Shown here piece by piece: positions 19,906-28,756 of a stretch of DNA of 64,000 nt (the stretch's first letter is position 1; each line of letters begins with the position of its first letter). The position numbers were made by a program, and so were the translations under genes. Where the stretch lies: positions 248,001-312,000 of the forward strand of contig NZ_JACGXL010000005.1 of the NCBI RefSeq assembly GCF_014138265.1, given 5' to 3'. The notes under the pieces were generated by a model. The model worked only from the letters and a program-made list of their open reading frames with translations. It had not been told where the DNA came from and searched no databases. This DNA is from Dokdonella fugitiva. Its GTDB lineage: Bacteria; Pseudomonadota; Gammaproteobacteria; Xanthomonadales; Rhodanobacteraceae.

Positions 19906-20478
19906 ATGCCGATGCAAGGCGATCTTCCCGGCTTCGCGCCCGTACGGGCGACGCACAACCTGTTCTTTGCACTATCGCCGGCGGCGGCGACCCGCGCGGC
20001 GATCGCGGCCGCCGCGGACGCGCTGCGCGCGGAGGGCGATCCGCGCGGGCGCTGGCTCAAGCCGCCGCGCTACCACCTCACGCTGCAGTTCCTCGGTACG
20101 TTCGAGCAGCCGCCCGCCGATCTCGTCGCACGCGCGGTCGCCGCCGCAGCGCAGGTTTCCTTGCCGACGTTCGATTTCAAGCTCGACGTCGTCGGCAGCT
20201 TCGGCGCACGCAGCATGCCGGTCTGGCTCGGTTGCCAGGAACCGCCGCCGGCATTGCTGCAGTTGCACGATGCGCTCGGTGCCGCGCTCGCGCGCCTCGG
20301 TTGCCGTACGCACGGCACGAGTCGGCTCGTGCCGCACGTGACGATCCTGCGCGACGCGGAGCGCGCGCTGCGGCAGCCGCTCGCGCGCCCCATCGCCTGG
20401 CATGTCGACGAGTTCGTGCTCGTCGACAGCCGGCCACCGGATCCGTACCGCGTGGTCGGGCGCTGGCCGCTCGCCTGA
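19906..20478 (+). CDS. thpR: RNA 2',3'-cyclic phosphodiesterase (ThpR/LigT)
   Basis: 2H phosphoesterase, 190 residues. It carries the two HxTx motifs: YHLTLQFLG near residue 52 and PHVTILRD near 145. These define hydrolysis of 2',3'-cyclic phosphate on RNA ends. The N-terminus THNLFFALSPAAATRAAIAA matches the family. Both ATG 19906 and ATG 19912 (MQGDLPGF) are possible. The gene diverges from the YbaY-like lipoprotein, leaving about 114 bases for both promoters. Confidence 0.9.
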   Translation: MPMQGDLPGFAPVRATHNLFFALSPAAATRAAIAAAADALRAEGDPRGRWLKPPRYHLTLQFLGTFEQPPADLVARAVAAAAQVSLPTFDFKLDVVGSFGARSMPVWLGCQEPPPALLQLHDALGAALARLGCRTHGTSRLVPHVTILRDAERALRQPLARPIAWHVDEFVLVDSRPPDPYRVVGRWPLA

Positions 20479-20549
20479 GTGGACGCGAGGAGGCTGGTGC
20501 ACGTCCCGAGCCGGATCCGATCGATGCAGACGAGCGTAGCGAGGGCGTT

Positions 20550-20975
20550 TCAGCCGAGCAGCGTCGCGTCCATCGTGATCGTCGCGTTGAGCACCTTCGA
20601 GACCGGGCAGCCTTCCTTCGCCTTGGTCGCGAGTTCCTGGAACTTCGCCGCGTCGAGGCCCGGCACCTTCGCGCTCACGGTCAGGTGGCTCGCGGTGATC
20701 GCGAAACCCTCGCCGACCTTCTCGAAGGTGATCTCCGCCTTCGTCTCGATGCGTTCGGGCGGCGTGCCGGCGCCACTCAACTGTGCCGACAGGGCCATCG
20801 AGAAGCAGCCCGCGTGCGCGGCGCCGATGAGCTCCTCGGGGTTCGTGCCAGGACCGTCCTCGAAGCGCGACTTGAAACCGTAGGGCGCGTTGTCGAGCAC
20901 ACCCGTTTCGGTCGAGATCGTGCCCTTGCCTTCCTTGAGGCTGCCGGTCCATACCGCGGAAGCATGCTTCTTCAT
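20550..20975 (-). CDS. osmC: OsmC-family peroxiredoxin
   Basis: The 141-residue product, starting MKKHASAVWTGSLKEGKGTI, is a textbook OsmC length. Thiol peroxidase cysteines are present at about positions 57 (GAAHAGCFSMALS) and 121 (AKEGCPVSKVLNA). It reduces organic hydroperoxides in the cytoplasm, with OsmC closer than Ohr by the N-terminal sequence. ATG 20975 is preceded on its strand by AGGAGA at good spacing. It is convergent with thpR and divergent from rluF. Confidence 0.9.
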   Translation of the reverse strand: MKKHASAVWTGSLKEGKGTISTETGVLDNAPYGFKSRFEDGPGTNPEELIGAAHAGCFSMALSAQLSGAGTPPERIETKAEITFEKVGEGFAITASHLTVSAKVPGLDAAKFQELATKAKEGCPVSKVLNATITMDATLLG

Positions 20976-21094
20976 CGAAAGTCTCCTGGTCCGTAGGGAG
21001 GAAAACGCGCGACCGGCCTGCGCCGGGAGCGCCAGCCTACCCGCTTCGCGTGACGACGCAACTGCGCCGGTACGCGAACCCTTAGAATGCGCGG

Positions 21095-21808
21095 ATGCGA
21101 CTGAACAAACACATCGCCGAGAGCGGACACTGCTCGCGCCGCGAGGCCGACCGCCTCATCGCGGAGAAGCGCGTCACCGTCAACGGTGTGCCGGCCGGCA
21201 TCGGCACGCAGGTGGAAGAGGGCGACGACGTGCTCGTCGACGGCCAGGCGCTGCTCGCGCGCAAGGCGGGCGCGAAGGGGCGGCGCCACGTCTACATCGC
21301 GCTCAACAAGCCGGTCGGCATCACCTGCACGACCGAACGCGAGGTCGGCGGCAACATCGTCGATTTCGTCGACCACCAGCAGCGCATCTTCCCGGTCGGG
21401 CGCCTCGACAAGGATTCCGAAGGCCTGATCCTGCTGACCAGCAACGGCGACATCGTCAACGAGATCCTGCGCTCGGAGAACCGCCACGAGAAGGAATACC
21501 TCGTCGCGGTGAACAAGGCCGTCACCCCCGAGTTCCTCGCCGGCATGGCACGCGGCGTGCGCATCCACGGCCAGCTGACCAAGCCGTGCCGCACCGCGCG
21601 CATCGCCAAGTTCGGTTTCCGCGTCGTGCTCACGCAGGGCCTCAACCGGCAGATCCGCCTGATGGCCGCCGCGTTCGGCTACCGCGTGACGCAGCTGCGT
21701 CGCGTGCGCATCGTCAACATCAAGCTCGGCGCGCTCAAGCTCGGCCAGTGGCGCAATCTCACCGAAGCCGAACTGCGCGGCCTGCTGCCCGATCGCACGG
21801 ACTGGTGA
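21095..21808 (+). CDS. rluF: 23S rRNA pseudouridine(2604) synthase RluF-type
   Basis: The 237-residue RNA-modifying enzyme has an N-terminal S4 RNA-binding domain (MRLNKHIAESGHCSRREADR). The RsuA-type catalytic motif GRLDKDSEGLILLTSNGD holds the catalytic Asp near residue 107, and TQGLNRQIRLMAAAFGYRVT is the RluF-specific style. RluF and RsuA-subfamily enzymes share this architecture; KDSEG rather than RDTSG favours RluF. It starts 119 bases from the divergent osmC. The product acts on 23S rRNA; the exact target is inferred from subfamily. Confidence 0.85.
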   Translation: MRLNKHIAESGHCSRREADRLIAEKRVTVNGVPAGIGTQVEEGDDVLVDGQALLARKAGAKGRRHVYIALNKPVGITCTTEREVGGNIVDFVDHQQRIFPVGRLDKDSEGLILLTSNGDIVNEILRSENRHEKEYLVAVNKAVTPEFLAGMARGVRIHGQLTKPCRTARIAKFGFRVVLTQGLNRQIRLMAAAFGYRVTQLRRVRIVNIKLGALKLGQWRNLTEAELRGLLPDRTDW

Positions 21809-21882
21809 AGCCATGGGGCAAGCCGATGCCCGAGGCCGACGCGAAGATCGGCCGGAAGGTCGATGCGCAAACCTGAGCGTCG

Positions 21883-22380
21883 CTAGCGTGTCGACGCGGG
21901 GACGCGCTGCACGACGAGGCGCTTGCCCGCGCCGACCACGGCGACCGCGCGCATCTCCACCGGCGCGCCGTCGGCGAGCAGTGCGGTCGTGCCGATCGCG
22001 GTCCACGCCGGATAGCCGGTCGGGAAGAATTCGTCGTGGATGGAGAGGAAGCGTTTGAACTCGGCCTGGAACGCCGGCGTGTCCTTCGGCTCGCGATGGA
22101 ACGTGGTGATCTCGACGACGTCCGCGAGCGTCGCGCCCGCGGCCTTCAGGGTCGCATCGAGGCGCTTGAACATCGCGCGGATGCGCGCGTCGTAGTCGTC
22201 GCCGGGGCCGGCCGGGATACCCGATACGATCACCGTGTCGCCGACGCGCACGGCCGGGGCGTAGTGCCAGTCGTCGTAGGCGGCGTCCTGGCGCGGCGGA
22301 ATAACGATCGTCTTGCTCGGCGCAATCGCCGCACAGCCAGCGAGGGCTGCAGTGAGGAGGGCGGGAGGGAGGATGCGCAT
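21883..22380 (-). CDS. Exported RidA-family lipoprotein
   Basis: From ATG 22380 the 165-residue product has a lipoprotein signal (MRILPPALLTAALAGCAAIA, lipobox AAGC with Cys near 16), followed by a RidA/YjgF domain. The domain shows VRVGDTVIVSGIPAGPGDDY, TLKAAGATLADVVEITTFHR and TGYPAWTAIGTTALLADGAP. Cytosolic RidA hydrolyses reactive imines and depends on an Arg in its C-terminal region; here that segment reads GAPVEMRAVAVV, where the Arg is retained. An exported RidA is unusual, and a second one lies at 29530. It is convergent with rluF. Confidence 0.8.
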   Translation of the reverse strand: MRILPPALLTAALAGCAAIAPSKTIVIPPRQDAAYDDWHYAPAVRVGDTVIVSGIPAGPGDDYDARIRAMFKRLDATLKAAGATLADVVEITTFHREPKDTPAFQAEFKRFLSIHDEFFPTGYPAWTAIGTTALLADGAPVEMRAVAVVGAGKRLVVQRVPASTR

Positions 22381-22581
22381 GCGTCGTCGTCGGGATAGCG
22401 GCCCACGCGGCCGCGCCCTACGGTAATACGGCAGACGCACCCGCGAGCCGTCCATCGCGCCGGAACGTGCGCAGGCCGCGCCAGAGGATGCGCCGCGCGG
22501 ATGTTTGCGCGGTGTAAAGCGCCTTGCCGCGCGCGGTCGCGCGATCCATGCTTGCGATTGGTGCCGAAGAGGAAACGCCCG

Positions 22582-24003
22582 ATGCCGCAGAACCGCCTTG
22601 CCTCGATGCTCGTCGCCGCGCTCGCGGTCGTCTCGCTGCCTGCCGGGGCGAAGAAGCCCGATGCCGGCGAGGCGTCGTTCCGCGCGCTGTACAAGCAGCT
22701 CGTCGAGATCAACACGACGCTTTCGGTCGGCAGCTGCACCGAAGCGGCCAAGGCCATGCAGGCGCGCCTCGTCGAGGCCGGCATCGCCGCGGCGGACACG
22801 CAGGTACTGGTGCCGCCGCAACGGCCGAAGGACGGCAACCTCGTCGCGACGATCAAGGGCAGCGATCCCTCGTCGACGGCGATGATCCTGCTCGCGCACC
22901 TCGACGTCGTCGAGGCCAAGCGCGAGGACTGGGTGCGCGATCCGTTCAAGCTCGTCGAGGAGGACGGCTGGTTCTACGCGCGCGGTGTCAGCGACGACAA
23001 GGCGATGGCCGCGGTGTTCACCGACAGCCTGATCCGCTACCACGAGGAAGGCTTCAAGCCGCGCCGCGACATCCGCCTGCTGCTCACCTGCGGCGAGGAG
23101 ACCTCGGACACCTTCGACGGCGTCGAATGGCTCATCAAGGAACATCCCGAGCTCACGCGCGCGGCGTTCGCGCTCAACGAAGGCGCCGGCGGCGAACTCG
23201 ACGAACACGGCAAACCGATCGCGCTGCAGGTGCAGGCAGGCGAGAAGGTCTACCAGGACTTCCGCCTCGAAGTCACCGACAAGGGCGGCCACAGTTCGCG
23301 TCCGACGAAGAAGAATCCGATCTACGCCTTGAGCGCGGCGCTCGGCCGCATCGGCGCATACCAGTTCCCGATCAGCGTCAACGACGCGACGCGCGGCTAC
23401 TTCAAGGCGCAGCTCGAGCTCGCGCCGCAGGCGGTCGCCGAGGACATCAAGGCCGTGCTCGCCGATCCGCCCGACGCGGCCGCGGCGGATCGGTTGTGGA
23501 CGCTCAATCCTTCGTGGAACAGCATGCTGCGCACCACCTGCGTCGCGACGATGGTCGACGCGGGCCACGCGCCGAACGCGCTGCCTCAGCGCGCGGGCGC
23601 GAACGTGAACTGCCGCATCCTGCCCGGCGTGCCGCTCGAAGCGGTGAAGAACACGCTTGCGCGACTCGCCGGCGACGCCGACATCACGATCAATGCGGTC
23701 GGCGAACCGAGCCCGGTCGGCCATGCGCCGAACCTGTCGCCGACGATCATGGATCCGGTGCGCAAGGTCGCCGAGACGATCTGGCCCGGCGTCGCGATCG
23801 TGCCGACGATGGCGACCGGCGCGACCGACGGTCGCTTCCTCAATGCAGCGGGCACGCCGACCTACGGCCTCTCGGGCATGTTCCACGACGTCGAAGGCAG
23901 CCACGCGCACGGACTCAACGAGCGCATCCGCGTGAAGTCGCTGCTCGACGGCCGGCATTTCCTCTACGAGGTCGTGAAGCTCTACGCCAACGCGAAGGAG
24001 TGA
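22582..24003 (+). CDS. Exported M20-family metallopeptidase
   Basis: From ATG 22582, with GAGGAAA 9 bases upstream, the 473-residue protein carries a signal peptide (MPQNRLASMLVAALAVVSLP, cleaved near AGA). The M20 zinc peptidase core has the metal site AMILLAHLDVVEAKREDWVR (HLDVV), bridging Asp in YARGVSDDKAMAAVF, general base LLTCGEETSDTFDGVEWL and dimerisation region KGGHSSRPTKKNPIY. These match M20/M25/M40 peptidases of about 470 residues. Upstream in-frame codons to 22501 are Arg/Cys-rich and not needed. It probably acts on peptides in the periplasm. A GC hairpin (24009-24026) follows the stop. Confidence 0.9.
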   Translation: MPQNRLASMLVAALAVVSLPAGAKKPDAGEASFRALYKQLVEINTTLSVGSCTEAAKAMQARLVEAGIAAADTQVLVPPQRPKDGNLVATIKGSDPSSTAMILLAHLDVVEAKREDWVRDPFKLVEEDGWFYARGVSDDKAMAAVFTDSLIRYHEEGFKPRRDIRLLLTCGEETSDTFDGVEWLIKEHPELTRAAFALNEGAGGELDEHGKPIALQVQAGEKVYQDFRLEVTDKGGHSSRPTKKNPIYALSAALGRIGAYQFPISVNDATRGYFKAQLELAPQAVAEDIKAVLADPPDAAAADRLWTLNPSWNSMLRTTCVATMVDAGHAPNALPQRAGANVNCRILPGVPLEAVKNTLARLAGDADITINAVGEPSPVGHAPNLSPTIMDPVRKVAETIWPGVAIVPTMATGATDGRFLNAAGTPTYGLSGMFHDVEGSHAHGLNERIRVKSLLDGRHFLYEVVKLYANAKE

Positions 24004-24008
24004 CCGGT

Positions 24009-24026
24009 GGCGGGCCGGGGCCCGCC
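24009..24026 (+). terminator. Hairpin between convergent peptidase and HAD genes
   Basis: GGCGGGCC (24009-24016) pairs perfectly with GGCCCGCC (24019-24026), just after the M20 peptidase stop and before the end of the opposing HAD gene. There is no T-tract. It is a candidate bidirectional terminator. Confidence 0.35.
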
Positions 24027-24103
24027 GATGTGCGCGTAGCCGGACCGCGGTCCGCCGCCCTCGATTCGCGATGCCTTGCGAGACGGGCCGGGGCCGACCT
24101 GCG

Positions 24104-24781
24104 TCAGCGCCCGCCGACTTCGTCGATGTGGCGCAACAGGTCGGCCGGATCCTCGAACACGCGGTACGCACCCGCGCGTTCGAGTTCGTCCTGCGAATAG
24201 CCTCCCGAGAGCAGGCCGATGCCGAGCGCGCGGGCGCGGCGCGCGGCGAGCATGTCCCACACCGCGTCGCCGACCACGGTCGCTTGTTCGATGCCGACGC
24301 CGAGCTGGTCCGCCGCGGCGAGGAACAGGTCGGGATCAGGCTTGGCATAGCGCACGAGGTCACGCGTGATGACCGGCACGCGCGCAGGATCGACGCCGAG
24401 CGTGGCGAGGACCGGCCCGGCCGTCTCCATGCGGCCGCTCGTCGCGATCGCCCACGGGATCGACGAGGCCGACAGGTAGGCGACGAGTTCGCGAGCCCCG
24501 GGCAGCGGCCGGATCATGCCCGAGCGGCGGTTGTACGCGGCCGCGTGCGCCTTGCGCAGGCGGTCGGCGCGCGCGTCGTCGATCGTGATGCCGCTCTCGC
24601 GCAGCAGGATGTTGATCATGAGGCCGCCGCTCATGCCGATGCGCCGGTGGATGCGCCAGACCGAGAGCGAGATGCCCTCGCTCTCGAGCGCCTCCTGCCA
24701 GGCGAGCACGTGTTCGTAGACGCTGTCGACGAGCGTGCCGTCGAGATCGAACAGGAAGGCGGTCGGCGGCGAGGTGAGCAT
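24104..24781 (-). CDS. HAD-superfamily hydrolase (phosphoglycolate phosphatase-like)
   Basis: The 225-residue HAD hydrolase contains motif I AFLFDLDGTLVDSV (nucleophile Asp near 11), motif II IPWAIATSGRMETA, motif III RYAKPDPDLFLAAA and motif IV TVVGDAVWDMLAARRA. A helical cap domain lies between motifs I and II, making it subfamily IA, similar to phosphoglycolate/beta-phosphoglucomutase-type phosphatases. The start at ATG 24781 puts motif I at the expected place; the longer upstream frame is low complexity. The substrate cannot be told. Confidence 0.87.
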   Translation of the reverse strand: MLTSPPTAFLFDLDGTLVDSVYEHVLAWQEALESEGISLSVWRIHRRIGMSGGLMINILLRESGITIDDARADRLRKAHAAAYNRRSGMIRPLPGARELVAYLSASSIPWAIATSGRMETAGPVLATLGVDPARVPVITRDLVRYAKPDPDLFLAAADQLGVGIEQATVVGDAVWDMLAARRARALGIGLLSGGYSQDELERAGAYRVFEDPADLLRHIDEVGGR

Positions 24782-24897
24782 GGCGGAGCGTCCGGCAGCG
24801 GAACCGCAGTCTAGCGTCGGTGTCGAGCCACGTCGTGCAGCCGGAAGCGGGCGCGGTCCGGCGCGCTGCCGGCTCGCGCTTCGCACATCGACGCGCG

Positions 24898-25614
24898 TCA
24901 GTCGCCCAACGCGGCGTTGTGGTAGACGTCCTGCACGTCGTCGAGTTCGTCGAGCCAGTCGAGCAGGTCGCGCAGGGTTTGCGCGGTTTCGCCGCTCACC
25001 TCGACGCGGTTCTCCGGGCGCATGACGATGTCGGCCGACAGCGGCGAGAGGCCGGCGGCGGTGAGCGCCTTCTTCACGTCTTCGAACGCATCGGGCGCGC
25101 ACAGCACGGTGCCGCGTTCGCCTTCGGCGACGACGTCGTCGGCGCCGGCATCGAGCGCGACTTCGAGCAGCGTGTCCTCGCTGCCGGCGGCGCTCGTGTC
25201 GAACACGAGTTCGCCGACGCGCTTGAACTGGAACGCGACCGAACCCGAGGTGCCGAGGTTGCCGCCGTGCTTGGACAGCGCATGGCGCACGTCGGCGACG
25301 GTGCGCACGGGGTTGTCGGTCATCGCGTCGATGATGAGCGCGACGCCGGACGGGCCGTAACCCTCGTAGCGCAACTCCTGCATGTCGTCGGCGCCGTCCG
25401 CACCGGAACCGCGCTTGATCGCGCGCTCGATCGTGTCCTTCGACATGTTGGACGACAGCGCCTTGTCCATCGCGACGCGCAAGCGCGCGTTGCCGGCGGG
25501 ATCGGCGCCGTTGCGTGCGGCGATCGTGATCTCGCGGATGAGCTTGGTGAAGATCTTGCCGCGGCGAGCGTCCTCGGCGTTCTTGCGGTTTTCGATGCTG
25601 GGGCCTCTGCCCAT
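24898..25614 (-). CDS. yebC: YebC/PmpR-family protein
   Basis: The 238-residue YebC/PmpR protein contains [40 protein letters not shown] and [20 protein letters not shown], and ends with an acidic C-terminus. YebC proteins bind DNA as regulators in some bacteria and were recently connected to relief of ribosome stalling. The N-terminus is [18 protein letters not shown] rather than the usual MAGHSKWANI, a variant I associate with Lysobacterales. ATG 25614 starts this conserved block; the upstream extension to 25683 is Arg/Ser-rich and rejected. No ruvC or ruvA neighbours are seen. Confidence 0.9.
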   Translation of the reverse strand: MGRGPSIENRKNAEDARRGKIFTKLIREITIAARNGADPAGNARLRVAMDKALSSNMSKDTIERAIKRGSGADGADDMQELRYEGYGPSGVALIIDAMTDNPVRTVADVRHALSKHGGNLGTSGSVAFQFKRVGELVFDTSAAGSEDTLLEVALDAGADDVVAEGERGTVLCAPDAFEDVKKALTAAGLSPLSADIVMRPENRVEVSGETAQTLRDLLDWLDELDDVQDVYHNAALGD

Positions 25615-25757
25615 GGGAATTCCTGTGTCGCTGGTGGTCGATGACGAAGGCCGTCGCCGGCGGGGCCGGTCGCGGTTCGTCATTCTACTTCGCCATGCCG
25701 GGGGCGCGTGCGGGCACGCGCCATGGCGATCGCGGCCGCCGGCCGTGGCGCCGGATG

Positions 25758-25784
25758 GAACGCCGCCCGGTTGCGGCGGCGTTC
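25758..25784 (-). terminator. Hairpin after the S53 peptidase gene
   Basis: GAACGCCGCC (25758-25767) and GGCGGCGTTC (25775-25784) form a perfect 10-bp stem with loop CGGTTGC. It lies 14 bases beyond the end of the S53 peptidase gene and upstream of yebC. No T-run is visible. Confidence 0.4.
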
Positions 25785-25797
25785 GTTCCGGCGATGG

Positions 25798-28641
25798 TTA
25801 CAGGTGGCAGCCGGCCGGTGCCGGCGTGAGGCGCGAGAGTTCGAGCGTGCCGTGCTGGCCGCCGTTCGTGCCGGCGTCGAACGCATAGGTCAACGTCGCC
25901 GACGTGCAGCTGTGGAAGGTCAGGCTCGCGCTGCCGACGGCGGTCGTCGTCGTCGGCGTTGCGCTGGCGAACGCGCCGCCAGTGCTTTCGTACAGCGGGA
26001 TCGCGTTGATCTGCGCGCCCGACGGCAGGGTTGCCTGCAACGTGTACCAGCGCTGCGTCGTCGCGTCGGCACCCGCGGCCGCGCCCGCGGCGAACGTGTA
26101 CCACGCACCGAACAGCACGTGCTGCGCCGGGTTGAGGTCGAGCACGAGACCCTGGCCGCTGTCCTTGGCGACGTCGGCCCAGACGCCGGAAAGGAGGTAG
26201 TGCCCGGCGCTCGCGCCATTGTTGCCGTTCGTCGCGCAGGTGACGTTCGACAGCTGGCGCGTGAGCGACATGACGCCGCTGAAACCGTCGACGCTGTAAT
26301 CCAGCGTGCCGTGCGTGCAGTCGTAGAAGTTCAGCGTCGCGGCGCCGACCGGGGCCGTCGTCGTCGCCTGCAGCGTGTGCAGGCTGCCACCGGTCGTGCG
26401 ATACACCGGCAGGATCGCCGTGGTGCCTGCGACCTCGCCCTGGATCGTGTACCAGCGCGCACCGTCGCCCGCCTCGGTGCCGTAGGTGAACCAGCCACCG
26501 AACAGCAGGCCGCTGCCCGGCCCGTAGAAGTCCGGGTGCACGGTCATGAGGATGCCCTGGCTCTGCGCGGTCGGGGCGGCCCACGATCCGCTGATGCCGT
26601 GCTGGTTGAGGACCACGCCAGGAGGCTGCGCGCCACGCCAGTTCGCCATCAGGTGGTCGGCGGCGATCGAGCCCAGACCCGTCGCGCGGTCGTAGCCGTC
26701 GGTCACGGCATAGCCTTGCAGGCCGCCGGCGAGGCCGTCCGGGCCCGGCGTGCTGTTGTTGCACAGGCTCGGCACCGCGACGTCGCAGGAAGCGACGCCG
26801 CTGCTGCCGGGGGTCACGTCGTGGAAGACCGCATAGGAAGGATGCGCGGCAAGTGCGTATAGCCGCGGGTTGAGATTGCCCTGGCCGCCGCTGTAGTTCT
26901 CGGCGATGCGCGCGACGATGCCCGCCATTGCGGGTGCCGAGGCCGACGTGCCGCTCGAAACGAGGAAACTGAAGCGGCCGGCGCTGACCGTGCATGGCCC
27001 GCGTTGCGCCGCCATGCAGGTGAAATAGCCGTCGTGGCTCGAGGCGGTCAGGGCGACGTCGGGCGTGTTGCGCAGCGCGTTCGCAGGCACGCCCGCGCCG
27101 ACCTGCCAGGCTGGTTTGGGAATGTAGAGGCTCGTGCCGCCGCCGGTCGCGCCATGCGTGGTGCTGCCGTCGTCGCCGACCGGTTCGTTCCACGCGCCCT
27201 CGGGAATGTAGCCGCGCGCCGAAAGGTAGTTGTGGCCGTCGTCGGCGTTCCAGTACTGCGACGGGTCGGCTCGATCGGCGAATTCGGTGCCGCCGACGCA
27301 GGTGACGTAGCCCGATGCGCACAGCACGTTGATCGCGAGCGACTGGCCGGCGGTCGGCGGCTTGGTGTGGTCCTCGCAGCCGGCGGCGCCGGAGTCGCCC
27401 GACGCTACCAGCACGGAAATGCCTTCGGCCGCGGCCTGCGCGAACAGCCCGTCGAGGTAGTGCGCGATCGACGCACCGTTGTCAGGTTCGCAGCTGAGGA
27501 AGCTGATGCTGAGGATCTTCGCCGGCGGCGGCGAGGTGTCGATCACGTATTCGATCGCGTCCTGCACGCCGTTGCGCGTGTCGCTGTCGGCCGCGACGAC
27601 GAGCTTGATGTCCGCGCCCGGCGCGCTGGCGCCGGCGAGTTCGACGTCGAGCGTCGCCTCGAACTGGTCGCCGATCTCGTCGCCCGGATCGGTGCAGCTC
27701 GGCGTGCCGCCGGTCGTGCTGCAGGTCGACGCCGGGTCACCCGGGTCGATCGAGCCGGGCGGGACGATGACCTGTGCAGCGCGTGGCGCGGCATGGATGA
27801 TCGATTGGAAGTTGCTGATGTCCGCCGGATAGACGCGCTCGCGGCCGACGATCGCGATCGATACGCCGCTGCCGCCGACGTTGGAGGCGGGCGGGGTATC
27901 GAGGCCGTAGATGCGCGCGAAATCGGCCGGGAAGACCACGTAGTCGCAGCCGTCGGCGCCGCAGCTCGTGCTGGCCGGGGCGGGTGCGCCCTTCGCGATC
28001 GAACCGCCGCGCGGCGCACTCATGCGATGGCTCGGGCGGAACGCGACCGTGTCGAGTCCGACCACGCCGCGCACGGCGGATGCGAACGCGGCGGGCACGC
28101 GCGGCTCGGACTTCGCGCCGATGCGGCGGCCCTGGTCGCCGTCGAACCATGCGAGCGACGTGTCGAACGCGCGCGCGACGTCGCCGCTGCGGCCGCTGAC
28201 GATCACGCGCGTGCGCGCCGGCGCGATCGCTTCGACGCGCAGTCCTTCGCTGCGCAGCCAGTCCGACAGCGCGTCGAGGTCGTGCGCGCTCGCGCCGTAG
28301 CGTTCGCCGATCTGCGCGGCGTCGAGCCACTGGTGGAAGCGCGGCGACTGCGGGTCCTGCTGGTCGCGCAGCAGCGCGTCGAATGCAGCCTGGCGTTCGG
28401 GCGTGCGATTGAGCAGCACGCTCACGCGATCGAGCCGCAGGTCGGCGTCGACTTCGCCGCGCGCGTGCTCCGCGCGAGCCCACGCTGGCCGCGTGCCCGC
28501 GAGCGCCACGCGCTTGGTGCCGTCGACCGCGGCCTTGACGAGGTCGCCGTCGGCCGCGCGCGCCTGCACACCGGCCGCCGCGAACGCGGCCAGCACGAGC
28601 ATGCAGACGATGCGCGCACGGATTCTTTCGTTCATGTTCAT
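25798..28641 (-). CDS. Secreted S53 (sedolisin) peptidase with duplicated C-terminal module
   Basis: The 947-residue pre-pro-peptidase starts MNMNERIRARIVCMLVLAAF. A signal peptide ends near residue 30 and a pro-kumamolisin activation domain follows (about 40-190, with LLRDQQDPQSPRFHQWLDAA). The catalytic domain (about 215-610) has the Glu/Asp pair in QFEATLDVELAGA (ExxxD) and the Ser in SSGTSASAPAMAGIVA near residue 565. These are the sedolisin Glu-Asp-Ser residues; such enzymes act at acid pH. About 330 residues beyond the catalytic domain contain two related units, each with GSW or SGVW, an FG-W-TY/F motif, RWYT.Q and TTTA.VG.A.L.F..C. The start could also be ATG 28635. No good ribosome-binding site is visible. 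Confidence 0.9.
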   Translation of the reverse strand: MNMNERIRARIVCMLVLAAFAAAGVQARAADGDLVKAAVDGTKRVALAGTRPAWARAEHARGEVDADLRLDRVSVLLNRTPERQAAFDALLRDQQDPQSPRFHQWLDAAQIGERYGASAHDLDALSDWLRSEGLRVEAIAPARTRVIVSGRSGDVARAFDTSLAWFDGDQGRRIGAKSEPRVPAAFASAVRGVVGLDTVAFRPSHRMSAPRGGSIAKGAPAPASTSCGADGCDYVVFPADFARIYGLDTPPASNVGGSGVSIAIVGRERVYPADISNFQSIIHAAPRAAQVIVPPGSIDPGDPASTCSTTGGTPSCTDPGDEIGDQFEATLDVELAGASAPGADIKLVVAADSDTRNGVQDAIEYVIDTSPPPAKILSISFLSCEPDNGASIAHYLDGLFAQAAAEGISVLVASGDSGAAGCEDHTKPPTAGQSLAINVLCASGYVTCVGGTEFADRADPSQYWNADDGHNYLSARGYIPEGAWNEPVGDDGSTTHGATGGGTSLYIPKPAWQVGAGVPANALRNTPDVALTASSHDGYFTCMAAQRGPCTVSAGRFSFLVSSGTSASAPAMAGIVARIAENYSGGQGNLNPRLYALAAHPSYAVFHDVTPGSSGVASCDVAVPSLCNNSTPGPDGLAGGLQGYAVTDGYDRATGLGSIAADHLMANWRGAQPPGVVLNQHGISGSWAAPTAQSQGILMTVHPDFYGPGSGLLFGGWFTYGTEAGDGARWYTIQGEVAGTTAILPVYRTTGGSLHTLQATTTAPVGAATLNFYDCTHGTLDYSVDGFSGVMSLTRQLSNVTCATNGNNGASAGHYLLSGVWADVAKDSGQGLVLDLNPAQHVLFGAWYTFAAGAAAGADATTQRWYTLQATLPSGAQINAIPLYESTGGAFASATPTTTTAVGSASLTFHSCTSATLTYAFDAGTNGGQHGTLELSRLTPAPAGCHL

Positions 28642-28756
28642 CGCCGGAGAAAGGGAAAAAGCGACCTTAAGCGCGGTCGCGCCGACCCGCAAGCGCTGCT
28701 GCATCGTGCGAGCAGACACAGACGCTATGATGGCGACCCACCACGAGGGGGCGTCC

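Noticed and set aside
25685-27322. Long minus-strand frame of 545 codons inside the S53 gene
   Set aside because: It overlaps the S53 peptidase in another frame and has no recognisable motif; the S53 frame carries catalytic residues.
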